A stretch of DNA of 64,000 bases from Alphaproteobacteria bacterium MedPE-SWcel. Its GTDB lineage: Bacteria > Pseudomonadota > Alphaproteobacteria > Rhodobacterales > Rhodobacteraceae. Of this stretch, positions 7,385-15,490 are shown piece by piece (position 1 is the stretch's first letter; each line of letters begins with the position of its first letter). Made by a program: the position numbers and the translations under genes. The notes under the pieces were generated by a model. It was given only the letters and a program-made list of their open reading frames with translations. It made no database searches and was not told the DNA's origin. The stretch is from NCBI GenBank assembly GCA_001874255.1, contig MPDC01000010.1, forward strand, positions 1 to 64,000, given 5' to 3'.

Positions 7385-8371
7385 TCAGACCTCGATCACC
7401 ACCTTGCCAAGGGCCGCACCGCTTTGCAGCCGGGCGTAGGCGGCATCGACCTCGGTCAGAGCGAAGCGCTCGCCATCCAGCAGCGGTTTGACGGCGCCGT
7501 TATCGACCAGTTCCGCCAGACGGCCAAGGATCTCGCCATGGACGGCACGGTTCACGTCATGCAGCATCGGCAGCAACATGAAGACAATGTGCAGCGACAG
7601 CCCTTTGAAATGGGCGGGGCTGAGGTCGATCTCGGAGAGGGCGACCGTCGTGACCACATGCGCATTCAGCGCTGCGGCGGCAAAGGAGTTGGTCAGGTTC
7701 GCCCCTCCGACCGCGTCGAAGATCACGTCGAACCCGGCACTGGCGGTGTGCTCGGCCAGGTAGTCGTCGATCTGAGCGGTCTTGAAGTCGATCGGGTTGG
7801 CTCCGAACCGCTCGATCACCTCCATCTGACCGGTTCCCGTGCCCGTGGCCGAGACCCTCGCCCCCAGATGGCGGGCGATCTGCACGGCCAGGTGACCCAC
7901 ACCACCTGCGCCGCCCTGCACAAGGACGGTCTGGCCGCTGGTGACCCCGGCGCGATGCAGGCCTTCCCAGGCGGTGATGCCCACCAGCGGCAGGGCCGCC
8001 GCCTCGCGCATGGTCAGGCTTAGCGGTTTCCTGGCAATCAGTCGCGCGTCGGCCAGCATGTATTCGGCCAGCGCGCCTTGCAGATCGGCCAGCCCTCCGG
8101 CGCAGCCATAGACCTCATCGCCGACCGCAAAATGGGTCACATCCGGGCCGATCTCTTCGATCACCCCGGCGAAATCCATGCCCAGCACGGCAGGCAGGGC
8201 GGGTGACAGCGGCAGGTCGGTGCCGAGGTCCCTGATCATCGTGTCGATGGTGTTGACGCTGGTCGCCTTTACGCTGACGACGACGTGTCCGGGCACAGCC
8301 TCGGGGCGCGGCGCATCGGTTTCCTGGAAGCGGGCGTCGGCACCGTAGGCGGTGAGGGTCATGGTCTTCAT
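7385..8371 (-). CDS. Zinc-independent MDR / quinone oxidoreductase-like NADP-dependent alcohol dehydrogenase
   Basis: A 328-residue medium-chain dehydrogenase/reductase. The GroES-like half carries VLGMDFAGVIEEIG (residues 63-76), and the Rossmann half has the glycine-rich GGAGGVG at 153-159. The cysteine and histidine zinc ligands of classical alcohol dehydrogenases are absent, which places it with quinone or enone reductases. It is the last gene of the minus-strand set 10932-7385, with 21 bp between it and the upstream SDR gene. The likely role is NADPH-dependent reduction of a reactive carbonyl or quinone, probably under the divergent LysR regulator. The substrate is not inferable. Confidence 0.88.
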   Translation of the reverse strand: MKTMTLTAYGADARFQETDAPRPEAVPGHVVVSVKATSVNTIDTMIRDLGTDLPLSPALPAVLGMDFAGVIEEIGPDVTHFAVGDEVYGCAGGLADLQGALAEYMLADARLIARKPLSLTMREAAALPLVGITAWEGLHRAGVTSGQTVLVQGGAGGVGHLAVQIARHLGARVSATGTGTGQMEVIERFGANPIDFKTAQIDDYLAEHTASAGFDVIFDAVGGANLTNSFAAAALNAHVVTTVALSEIDLSPAHFKGLSLHIVFMLLPMLHDVNRAVHGEILGRLAELVDNGAVKPLLDGERFALTEVDAAYARLQSGAALGKVVIEV

Positions 8372-8392
8372 GGGGTGTCCTTTCAGGGGGGC

Positions 8393-9169
8393 TCAGACTT
8401 GGGTGAGAAGGGTGTTGATCTGCGCGGCCACCGCGTCCGCCGTGGCGGTGTCGTAGCGCGGCGCCAGCCTGCCGGCGTCGTTGTCGAAATAGCGACCGGT
8501 GGCCTCGGCGAACTCCTCCGACAGCGCGGCGCGGGTCAGGATGTCGACGCCGATGGCCAGGTCATTGCCGGAGGTGCCAAAGCCCTCGCGCACCATGCGC
8601 GTCGCCAGCAGCGAGCCGGGGTTGATGGCCAGCGATACCGGGCCGTCCGGGTGGGTATCGCCAAAGCTCTGGTTCCAAAGGGTGATGGCCAGCTTGCTCT
8701 GAGCGTAGGCCTCCATGTGCTGCAGCTTGCGTGCGCCCGCGAGGGCCTGCGGATCCACCGGCGCCTGCGCCGCAGAGGACAGATGAAGGATGCGCCCGTC
8801 CTGTGCGATGACCGGCAGCAGCCGTTCAGCCAAAAGCGCCGAGGCCAGCGTGTTCACCGTGAAGCGCACATCGCGCCCGCCCGCCTCGGTCAGGGTGGTC
8901 TTGAATACGCCGGCATTGTTGATCAGCACGTCGATCTGCGGATGGCTTTGCGTCACACGCGCCGCCATGGCCGCAACTTCGGACAGGTCGGACAGGTCCG
9001 CCAGTTCGGTCGAGACCTCCGCCCCGACCTGGCGCAGCTCTGCGGCGACTTCGGAGAGTTTCGCGCCGTCGCGGCCGTGCAGGATTAGCGTATGTCCATC
9101 TTCGGCCAGGGTTTGCGCCGTGGCACGGCCAAGGCCCTGCGTCGCGCCGGTGATCAGAATTGTCTTCAT
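8393..9169 (-). CDS. Short-chain dehydrogenase/reductase
   Basis: A 258-residue classical SDR with all core motifs: cofactor-binding TGATQGLG (7-14), NNAG (84-87), the serine pair SS (131-132) and the catalytic YAQSK (Tyr155, Lys159). The arginine in HGRD (Arg33) suggests NADP preference. Composition and order resemble retinol-dehydrogenase-like SDRs. It lies between the truncated LLM gene and the MDR gene on the same strand with short spacing, so it is probably co-transcribed. The exact carbonyl substrate is unknown. Confidence 0.88.
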   Translation of the reverse strand: MKTILITGATQGLGRATAQTLAEDGHTLILHGRDGAKLSEVAAELRQVGAEVSTELADLSDLSEVAAMAARVTQSHPQIDVLINNAGVFKTTLTEAGGRDVRFTVNTLASALLAERLLPVIAQDGRILHLSSAAQAPVDPQALAGARKLQHMEAYAQSKLAITLWNQSFGDTHPDGPVSLAINPGSLLATRMVREGFGTSGNDLAIGVDILTRAALSEEFAEATGRYFDNDAGRLAPRYDTATADAVAAQINTLLTQV

Positions 9170-9181
9170 CTGTTGGTCCTT

Positions 9182-9611
9182 TCAGGCAAACTGGGGCAGC
9201 ACGTCCCGCGCCAGCCGATCCAGCGTCTGGTCAATGGGCGCACGGTTGAACCGCAGGTTCAGGGCGACGTGGCTCACGCCGATCTCTTCGAGGTGCTTGA
9301 AGTAGGTCGAAAGCCAGCGATGGCCCGCCCGTACGCCAAGGTGGATTGGCTCCGGTCCGGCGTCTGCCTCGTCGGACAGATCGTGGGAGAGCGGTTGCAG
9401 AACCGGTTTCATGGGCTGCCCCAGGGCCTTCAGGCGGGCGTGCCGGCCCTGCAGAACCCGGTCCTGCGCCTCACCGGGGCGCTTGTAGGTCATCCAGCCA
9501 TCGCCCTGCTGCGCGATCCAATCCGGCGATTGTCGGCTGGAACCGGTGATCAGCAGCGGCAACCGGGGCCCATGCGGCTTTGGCAGTATCTCGCTGGTGC
9601 CATCGGCGTGG
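9182..9611 (-). pseudogene. LLM-class (luciferase-like) flavin oxidoreductase, 5'-truncated
   Basis: About 140 C-terminal residues of a flavin-dependent luciferase-like protein remain. PLLITGSSRQSPDWIAQQGD then GWMTYKRP is the usual substrate/flavin-side segment, and SHVALNLRF is the last beta strand. Full-length relatives are roughly twice as long; the N-terminal half of the barrel is missing. The frame stays open upstream but runs into the stop of the DUF1330-like gene at 9612, with no plausible start except a weak TTG at 9562. This looks like a deletion junction. The remaining protein is very unlikely to fold as a working enzyme. Confidence 0.75.
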
Positions 9612-9914
9612 TCAGGCGAGGTCGTCTTTGCCCTCGATCAGCCAGTGAAAACTGTCCGATCCGGCCTGGCGCGCCGTGCGGTGGGGCACATAGTCGGGAT
9701 CAGCCATGAAGGCGTCGGCCGCCTCTTTCGAGGGCCATTCGATCAGGATACGCAGGGCGGCTCCACGCGCGTCCCCTTCGATTTGGTCATGGCGCGTCGT
9801 ACGGGCGAGGTATTTGCCGCCGTGTTTCGCCAGCACCGCATTGGCCGTCGGCAGGTAGCCAGGAATCCAGTCTTCGCTGGTTGGGGTGACTTCGAGAACA
9901 GAGTAGTAGGTCAT
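9612..9914 (-). CDS. DUF1330-like / ferredoxin-like-fold small protein
   Basis: A 100-residue protein beginning MTYYSVLEVTPTSEDWIPGY. The start at 9914 has AAGGA seven bases upstream; the ATG at 9929 lacks a ribosome site. The pattern (beta strand, helix with a conserved Lys-Tyr-Leu, then ALRILIEWPSKEAADAFMAD and a final strand) fits the dimeric alpha-beta barrel family that includes DUF1330 and antibiotic-biosynthesis monooxygenase-like proteins. Function is unknown; such proteins often accompany oxidoreductases. Its stop coincides with the break point of the truncated LLM gene. Confidence 0.75.
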   Translation of the reverse strand: MTYYSVLEVTPTSEDWIPGYLPTANAVLAKHGGKYLARTTRHDQIEGDARGAALRILIEWPSKEAADAFMADPDYVPHRTARQAGSDSFHWLIEGKDDLA

Positions 9915-9936
9915 TTTTGCATCCTTCATTGTGGTT

Positions 9937-10932
9937 TCAGGCAGAAAGTCCCGGCAGCACCTGCTTGCCGATCACACGGCCGCTTTCCTGACGTTCATGC
10001 GCGGTGGCGAGGGTCCGGGCAGTCAGCGCGTCCGCACGGTCAGTGACGGTAGAGATCAATACGCCCGCATCCAGCATCGCCGACACGCGGTTCAACAGGG
10101 CACGCTGCGCATCCATGTCGGTTTCGAACATCGAGCGGGTGAACATGAACTCCCAGCTGAGCGTCAGCGCCTTGGGCTTGGCAGGCGCAATGTCCAACCC
10201 CTGCGGGTCGTCGATCAGCGCGACATGTCCGCGCGGCGCGATCAATTCGACGATGGTGGTCCAATGCTGATCCGTGGCAGTCAGCGCGGCCACGTAATCG
10301 GGCGTCAGTGCCAGATCGCGCAGCTGCGCCGCCATGTCGCCGCGATGGTCGATGACGTGATCGGCGCCCATCTTGCGCACCCAATCCTGTGTTTCCGGAC
10401 GCGAGGCGGTGGCGATCACGGTCAGCCCGGTCAGCTGTTTGGCCAGCTGGATCAGGATCGAGCCAACGCCGCCTGCAGCACCGATCACCAGCAGGCTCTG
10501 GCCCTTGCCCGCGCCTTCGCTCAGGCGGAAGCTGTCGAACAGCATCTCCCAGGCGGTGATGGCCGTCAGCGGCAGTCCCGCCGCTTCGGCAAAGTCCAGC
10601 GTGGCGGGTTTGCGCCCGACGAGGCGTTCGTCCACCGCCGGGAATTCCGCGTTGGTTCCCGCGCGGGTGACATCCCCGGCGTAGAAGACCGCGTCCCCCA
10701 CGGCGTAGCCCGTGACCTGTGGCCCGGTCTCGACCACCACCCCCGCCGCATCGAAACCGAGGATGCCAAACCCGTCAGGCATCCGTGCGGCACGCAGCTT
10801 CACGTCGACGGGATTGACCGAGATGCCCTTGACCGCGACCAGCAGGTCCCGCGGGCGCAGAGTAGGCCTGGAGGCCTCCTGTTCGGTCAATTCGGTGGCG
10901 GGGCCGGTTTGCCTGTAGCCGATGGCTTTCAT
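9937..10932 (-). CDS. Zinc-binding-type alcohol dehydrogenase family protein (MDR, QOR-like)
   Basis: A 331-residue MDR protein starting [10 protein letters not shown] at 10932. It shows [15 protein letters not shown] (residues 59-73) and the nucleotide-binding GAAGGVGS (151-158). Despite the family name it lacks obvious catalytic zinc ligands. The C-terminal half keeps the pattern of NADPH:quinone oxidoreductase relatives. It is the first gene of the minus-strand group and diverges from a LysR gene with 99 bp between starts, so it is the most likely direct target. The longer frame extending to 11184 runs through the promoter and into the LysR gene and is rejected as the start. Confidence 0.88.
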   Translation of the reverse strand: MKAIGYRQTGPATELTEQEASRPTLRPRDLLVAVKGISVNPVDVKLRAARMPDGFGILGFDAAGVVVETGPQVTGYAVGDAVFYAGDVTRAGTNAEFPAVDERLVGRKPATLDFAEAAGLPLTAITAWEMLFDSFRLSEGAGKGQSLLVIGAAGGVGSILIQLAKQLTGLTVIATASRPETQDWVRKMGADHVIDHRGDMAAQLRDLALTPDYVAALTATDQHWTTIVELIAPRGHVALIDDPQGLDIAPAKPKALTLSWEFMFTRSMFETDMDAQRALLNRVSAMLDAGVLISTVTDRADALTARTLATAHERQESGRVIGKQVLPGLSA

Positions 10933-11000
10933 GGTGGGACTCCTTTGCGTTTGGCCTGAACGCAGATATACACCTTGGAATTTCCATAAAAACCGCCAAT

Positions 11001-11021
11001 ATCGGAGTTCAGTTTTCCGAT
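11001..11021. promoter_or_regulatory. Candidate LysR operator between divergent genes
   Basis: A perfect 6-bp inverted repeat, ATCGGA (11001-11006) and TCCGAT (11016-11021), with a 9-bp spacer lies 11 bp before the LysR start and about 70 bp from the divergent dehydrogenase start. Position and symmetry fit a LysR-family binding site; this is inference only. Confidence 0.5.
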
Positions 11022-11031
11022 TTTGGAGATA

Positions 11032-11937
11032 ATGGCTTTGGAGATCGAGACTCTGCGCCTGTTTGTTGCGGCAGCGGAACGGCTGAACATCAGCGCGGCC
11101 GGACGCAGCCTTGGTCTTGCGCCTGCCATGGCCAGCGCCCGTCTGGCCAAGCTGGAACACGAACTGGGCGCGGAGCTGCTGCATCGCACCACGCGCAAGG
11201 TGTCCGTGTCACAGGAAGGCGCGGCATTCCTTCCTTACGCGCGCGAGATCCTCGCTCAGTCAGAGGCCGCCCGCGCCGCCCTTGGGCTCAACGCCGGCAA
11301 ACCGTCGGGCACCCTGCGCTTTGCCGCGCCCAGCAGCTTTGCGCAGCTGCATATCATGCCGCTGCTGCCGGCATTTCACGCGCAATACCCCGAGATCACG
11401 CTGGATTTGCGCCTGTCGGACACCCGTATCGATTTGATCGAAGGCAGCTTCGACCTCGCCTTGCGCAGCGCACCATTGCAGGACAGCAGCCTGCGCGGCC
11501 GCAAGCTGGCCGACGACACGCGGGTGCTATGCGCCGCGCCGGAATACCTCGCGCAGCGCGGCACGCCTGTAACGCCGGAGGATTTCGACGGTCACGATCT
11601 GCTGTCCTGGGGCAGTGCCGCGCCCAGGGAATTCATTGCGGACGGCCAGCGGTTCACGCTCGATCCGCGCCGGATGGTGTGCCGCACGATCCTCGACGAT
11701 GGCACGGCACAAAGGATCGCAACGCTGGCGGGGGGCGGCATTTCGGTCAACTCTCTCTGGAGCGTTGCGCATGAAATCCGTGCCGGACGGCTTGTGCATC
11801 TGCTGCCGGACTGGCGGCTCGATGATGCCTCGGTGCTGTGGCTCATCTATCCGCGATCAAACGTGCTGACTCCAAAGGTGCGGGTGTTCATGGATTTCCT
11901 GTTGGCAGAGCTGACGCCCGCGCCATGGCTGCGCTGA
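11032..11937 (+). CDS. LysR-family transcriptional regulator
   Basis: A 301-residue LysR-type regulator. The N-terminal winged helix is clear: [20 protein letters not shown], then [20 protein letters not shown] and [15 protein letters not shown]. The substrate-binding domain follows from about residue 90 ([12 protein letters not shown]). The start at 11032 ([11 protein letters not shown]) is preferred to the TTG nine bases upstream. It is divergent from the dehydrogenase at 10932 and probably senses a small molecule related to the oxidoreductase set. The effector is unknown. Confidence 0.9.
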   Translation: MALEIETLRLFVAAAERLNISAAGRSLGLAPAMASARLAKLEHELGAELLHRTTRKVSVSQEGAAFLPYAREILAQSEAARAALGLNAGKPSGTLRFAAPSSFAQLHIMPLLPAFHAQYPEITLDLRLSDTRIDLIEGSFDLALRSAPLQDSSLRGRKLADDTRVLCAAPEYLAQRGTPVTPEDFDGHDLLSWGSAAPREFIADGQRFTLDPRRMVCRTILDDGTAQRIATLAGGGISVNSLWSVAHEIRAGRLVHLLPDWRLDDASVLWLIYPRSNVLTPKVRVFMDFLLAELTPAPWLR

Positions 11938-12136
11938 CGGCTCCCCCTCCCTCCCAAGGCCACCTGCTGGCGCGCCGGCCCGGTCGCCACTTGGGCGGGG
12001 TGAAGGGCTGAACCGCACCCTGTTTACCAGAGAGCCAGATCGGCACGGCGGGGGCTTCTGACGACAGGAAGGCGGAAATCCGAGCCGTTCGACGCGGCGC
12101 AAATTGTCCTCGCCATATCGGGGGGGCAGGGCGGTC

Positions 12137-13282
12137 TCAGGCTTTGAGACTGTCCAGAATACGGTCCATCATCGCGTCGCAGGCCGCAAGCTGCGAGATT
12201 TCGATATATTCGTCCGGCTTGTGGCCCTGACCCGCCATCGAACCGGGGCCACAGACCACGGTTGGAATGCCAAGCCCCTGAAAGAACCCGGCTTCGGTGC
12301 CAAACGCCACTTTTGTGGTCGCATTGCTCCGGGCCAGTGATTTCGCGAGCGAGACGATTTTCGCGTCTTCGGGCACATCAAGTCCGGGGTAGGCGTTGAC
12401 CTGTGTCAGATCGATGCTGGCCTCAGGGTCGAGGGCCTGAAACCGGGCGCTCACATGCTCCGCAGCGGCAAAAATCCGGGCCGCGATTTCTGAGGTGGGG
12501 TCGGCGGCGAGGTGGCGGTATTCGAGCCGCATTTCGGCCCGGTCCGGTACGATATTCAACGCGGTGCCCCCCGTCAGCGTCCCGACATGGACGGTGGAAT
12601 AGGGGACGCCGTAGGCCGCATCGCGCGCGCCCTTTGTGGCATAATGGCGCTGAATGCCGCGCAGCTCTGTGATGAACTCTGCCGCCAGATGCAAGGCGTT
12701 GGTGAACTGTGGCGCCAGAGCGGAATGCCCGCTTTGCCCACGGCAGATCGCCTCAAACGCGGCTTTGCCCTTGTGCCCGATGGCCACCTCCATCGAGGTC
12801 GGTTCCCCGACGAAACAGGCGCGCGGGGTGCCGAGCGCCCGCGGCAAATGGGAGATCATCGACTGCATGCCGACACAGCCGATCTCCTCGTCATAGGAGA
12901 TCGCCAGTTTCAACGGCTCTTTGAGGGGGACTGTGCTGGCGCGATCTGCCAGTGCCAGCATCGCCGCCAGATAGCCCTTCATATCGGTGGTGCCGCGGCC
13001 ATAGAGACGGTCCCCATCGCGGCTCAGGCGAAAGGGATCGCGCGTCCAGATCTGACCCGTCACCGGCACCACATCCGTATGTGCCGACACCATCACCCCG
13101 TCGCCCGCAGGCCCCAGCACCGCGAAAAGTCCGGCTTTGAGACCGGTGTCATCCGGCACGCGGGTGACCTGGAAACCACGGGTTTTCAGATAGTCCTCGA
13201 CAAATTCGATCAGCGGCAGGTTTGAGGCGGCGCTGGTGGTTTCAAAGGCGATCAGCCGGTCGAGAAGGGTCAATGTATTCAT
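12137..13282 (-). CDS. argE: Acetylornithine deacetylase (ArgE) family, M20 peptidase
   Basis: A 381-residue M20 metallopeptidase. Visible are the metal and catalytic motifs SAHTDVVP (His68, Asp70), GRGTTDMKG (Asp100) and SYDEEIG (Glu132, Glu133), with the lid/dimerisation domain in the middle. ArgE removes the N-acetyl group from acetylornithine, but many family members in catabolic operons act on other N-acyl amino acids. The start MNTLTLLDRL at 13282 is preferred over the frame start at 13324. It lies 38 bp downstream of the truncated aminotransferase on the same strand, so it may have lost its original promoter. The specific ArgE role is likely but not certain. Confidence 0.85.
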   Translation of the reverse strand: MNTLTLLDRLIAFETTSAASNLPLIEFVEDYLKTRGFQVTRVPDDTGLKAGLFAVLGPAGDGVMVSAHTDVVPVTGQIWTRDPFRLSRDGDRLYGRGTTDMKGYLAAMLALADRASTVPLKEPLKLAISYDEEIGCVGMQSMISHLPRALGTPRACFVGEPTSMEVAIGHKGKAAFEAICRGQSGHSALAPQFTNALHLAAEFITELRGIQRHYATKGARDAAYGVPYSTVHVGTLTGGTALNIVPDRAEMRLEYRHLAADPTSEIAARIFAAAEHVSARFQALDPEASIDLTQVNAYPGLDVPEDAKIVSLAKSLARSNATTKVAFGTEAGFFQGLGIPTVVCGPGSMAGQGHKPDEYIEISQLAACDAMMDRILDSLKA

Positions 13283-13320
13283 GATATGCTTGGGCAATAG
13301 GCCTGGATTGGGGCGGCAGG

Positions 13321-13889
13321 TCACAGACCCACAGCGACTTCGGTGATGGCGGCACGCAGGATGGCTTCGATTTCGTCGATCATGGCCTCATCCATGATCA
13401 GGGTCGGGGACAGGATCAGGACATTGCCGAGCGCGAGCGCGATGAGGCCGGGTCTTTGACAGGCGCTCGCCACCTTGAGTCCAACCTCGGCCTCGGCGGG
13501 GTGGCTGGTTTTGGTGGCGCGGTCCCTGACGAATTCGAGGCCGATCATGAAATGGCTGCCGCGCACTTCGCCGACAAGCTCCAAATCCATGAGCCCGCGC
13601 AGCTTGCGTTTGAAATAGGCACCGGTGGAGCGCACCCGTTCGGGGATCCCCTCGCGTTCCATGGTCGCGATATTGGTCAGCGCGGCGGCAGCGGCAGCCG
13701 GATGACCGGAATAGGTCATGCCATGCAGGACCATGCCGCCCGGGCCGGAGATCACATCGTGGATTTCCTCGGACAGGATGGTGGCCGACATCGGCTGATA
13801 GCCGGAGGTCAGTCCCTTGGCCGTGTTGATGATATCCGGGAAGGTGTCGAACACCGCCTCCGAGGCAAAGAAATGGCCGAGACGGGTCC
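13321..13889 (-). pseudogene. Class III (PLP-dependent) aminotransferase, N-terminal ~60% deleted
   Basis: The surviving C-terminal ~185 residues begin at RLGHFFASEAVFDTFPDIIN and include the PLP-lysine segment NTAKGLTSGYQPMSA, GMTYSGHPAAAAAALTNIA and the terminal domain to VAVGL. Full-length relatives are about 450 residues; the front part with the cofactor phosphate site is gone. Upstream of RLGHFF the sequence abruptly becomes unrelated at about 13885-13890, where it meets the truncated LuxR gene on the other strand. It was probably the first gene of an operon with the ArgE-type gene. It should be inactive. Confidence 0.85.
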
Positions 13890-13900
13890 ATGCCCGTCTC
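13879..13900. repeat. 22-bp palindrome at the junction of two truncated genes
   Basis: A perfect 8-bp inverted repeat, GAGACGGG (13879-13886) and CCCGTCTC (13893-13900), with a 6-bp spacer, sits exactly where recognisable aminotransferase sequence ends and LuxR-type sequence begins. It may have promoted, or been created by, the deletion that joined the two genes. Confidence 0.75.
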
Positions 13901-14536
13901 GACAGCGCCTATCCGGAGGGGGCCTATCTGCTTGATCCCTTTCATCAGCTTCACCTCGACGCCGCGCCGGACGGGATATATCGGTTGCAAGATATCGCGC
14001 CCGATCATTTCACCCGTGGCGAGTATTTCCTGACCTATTATGTCGGCACGACGCGGACCGACGAGATCGCCTATCTGGTGGCGCCCGCAGCCGGGGTGAG
14101 CGTGACCCTCTGCCTTGGGCGGGATGCCTCCTCGGCGCGGCGGTTTTCGGTGCGCAATCTGGCCCAGGCCAGCCGGATTGCCCCGATTTGCCTGTCGTTG
14201 ATGCGGCGGCATTGGGCGGCGCTGCGGGCGGAGCGCGATACAAATCCGAGGCCCGGGGCAGGGCCCGCACCGGAGCCGGACAGCGCCCCCATTCCTGAAC
14301 GGCTGCGCCGCAATGTTGGCGCGCGTCTGGCAATTGATCTGACGCCGCGGCAGGCCGATGTGGCGGTTTTGATCCTCAAGGGGCATTCGACGGCCTCTAT
14401 TGCGCTGCGGCTCGCCCTCAGCCCGCAAACCATCAAGGTGTTTCGCAAACAGCTCTATCATCGTTGCACGATCAGCTCTCAGGCGGAGTTGTTTTCTCCG
14501 TTGTTGCCGATGTTGGCTGGGCCTGCGGACCGCTGA
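13893..14536 (+). pseudogene. LuxR-type HTH regulator, 5'-truncated
   Basis: The conserved part starts near LDSAYPEGAYLLDPFHQLHL (about 13895) and continues with DIAPDHFTRGEYFLTYY, then a C-terminal LuxR-type helix-turn-helix (LTPRQADVAVLILKGHSTAS, then IALRLALSPQTIKVFRKQLY). Relatives have roughly 60-70 more residues before this. The open frame continues upstream to 13817 only by reading antisense through the aminotransferase remnant, so the true start and promoter are lost. The last 65 bp overlap the end of the convergent LysR gene. Probably non-functional, although the DNA-binding domain is intact. Confidence 0.75.
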
Positions 14537-15464
14537 GCTGGCGGGCGAAGCCATCGGGGGTAAACCCGTCGCGCACCCAGTTCTGGGCAAAGTCGACAAA
14601 GCGGGCGACGACATGGGTGGTCTCGGCCCGGGGCAGCAGCAACAGGCCGATCTTCATCGGACGTGGTGACCCGGCGAGCGGAATGAAACGCAGTTTCTTG
14701 CCGTCCGGCGACAGCCCGTTCAGCGGCCGCAGATTGGCGATGGAATAGCCAAACCCATTGGCCACGAGGCTGCGCACCACGGCAATATCACGCGAGCGTT
14801 CGGCGATTTCGGGCTTGATGCCTTTTTCCAGAAAGAACGACAGGAAATAGTCGGAACTCAGCGGCAGATCCAACAGCACCATCGGCAGGGCTTTCAATTC
14901 TTCGACCGTGATCTCGTCATGATCGGCCAAGGGATGTTCGGCCGAGATCAACACGAAGGGCGGCAGTTCGATCAGCGGAATAAACGTCAGATCCGACGGC
15001 ATCATGAGATCATAAGTCAAGGCGACGTCGATCTCGGCCCGGCGCAGGGCGCTGACGATTTCATTGGCGTCACGTTCCGTCTGGGTAAACCGCACCTCGG
15101 GGTAGGTCTCGACGAATGCCTTGCGCAGAGCGGGCAGGACCACCTGCGCAAAGGTCAGCATACAGCCGACAGACATCGGCCCGCGCACCTGCCCGGAAAT
15201 ATCGCCCGCCAGATCCACAAGCCTGTCGGCTTCGCGCAGCACCAGTTTCGCCTGATCCATCAGGGCGCGGCCGGCCTGTGTCAGCGACAGCCCTTGCGCA
15301 TGTTGGCGCACGAACAGCGGCATTCCGAATTCGCTTTCCAACTGGGAAATCGCCGTGGAAATCGATGGCGAAGAGACATTGACCCGCCCGGCCGCGACCG
15401 TAATGCTCCCGGCCTCTCCGACGGCGACAAAATACTCCAGCTGCCGGAGGGTGTATCGGATCAT
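14472..15464 (-). CDS. LysR-family transcriptional regulator
   Basis: A 330-residue LysR regulator starting MIRYTLRQLEYFVAVGEAGS at 15464; the longer frame to 15512 overlaps the upstream gene's end. The HTH continues ITVAAGRVNVSSPSISTAIS, and the effector domain starts near residue 90 (GPMSVGCMLTFAQ). It lies 26 bp downstream of the aldehyde dehydrogenase on the same strand, as the last gene of the Rid-DUF1028-ALDH set, so it may regulate that set from within. The C-terminal extension after about residue 305 is rich in Ser, Thr and Pro. Confidence 0.88.
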   Translation of the reverse strand: MIRYTLRQLEYFVAVGEAGSITVAAGRVNVSSPSISTAISQLESEFGMPLFVRQHAQGLSLTQAGRALMDQAKLVLREADRLVDLAGDISGQVRGPMSVGCMLTFAQVVLPALRKAFVETYPEVRFTQTERDANEIVSALRRAEIDVALTYDLMMPSDLTFIPLIELPPFVLISAEHPLADHDEITVEELKALPMVLLDLPLSSDYFLSFFLEKGIKPEIAERSRDIAVVRSLVANGFGYSIANLRPLNGLSPDGKKLRFIPLAGSPRPMKIGLLLLPRAETTHVVARFVDFAQNWVRDGFTPDGFARQLSGPQAQPTSATTEKTTPPES

Positions 15465-15490
15465 AGGGCGCCTTTTGTCCAGGTGGTGAC

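Noticed and set aside
13388-14614. 408-codon minus-strand frame across the truncated aminotransferase and LuxR genes
   Set aside because: Reads through two unrelated genes in wrong frames; the true sequences are recognisable in other frames.
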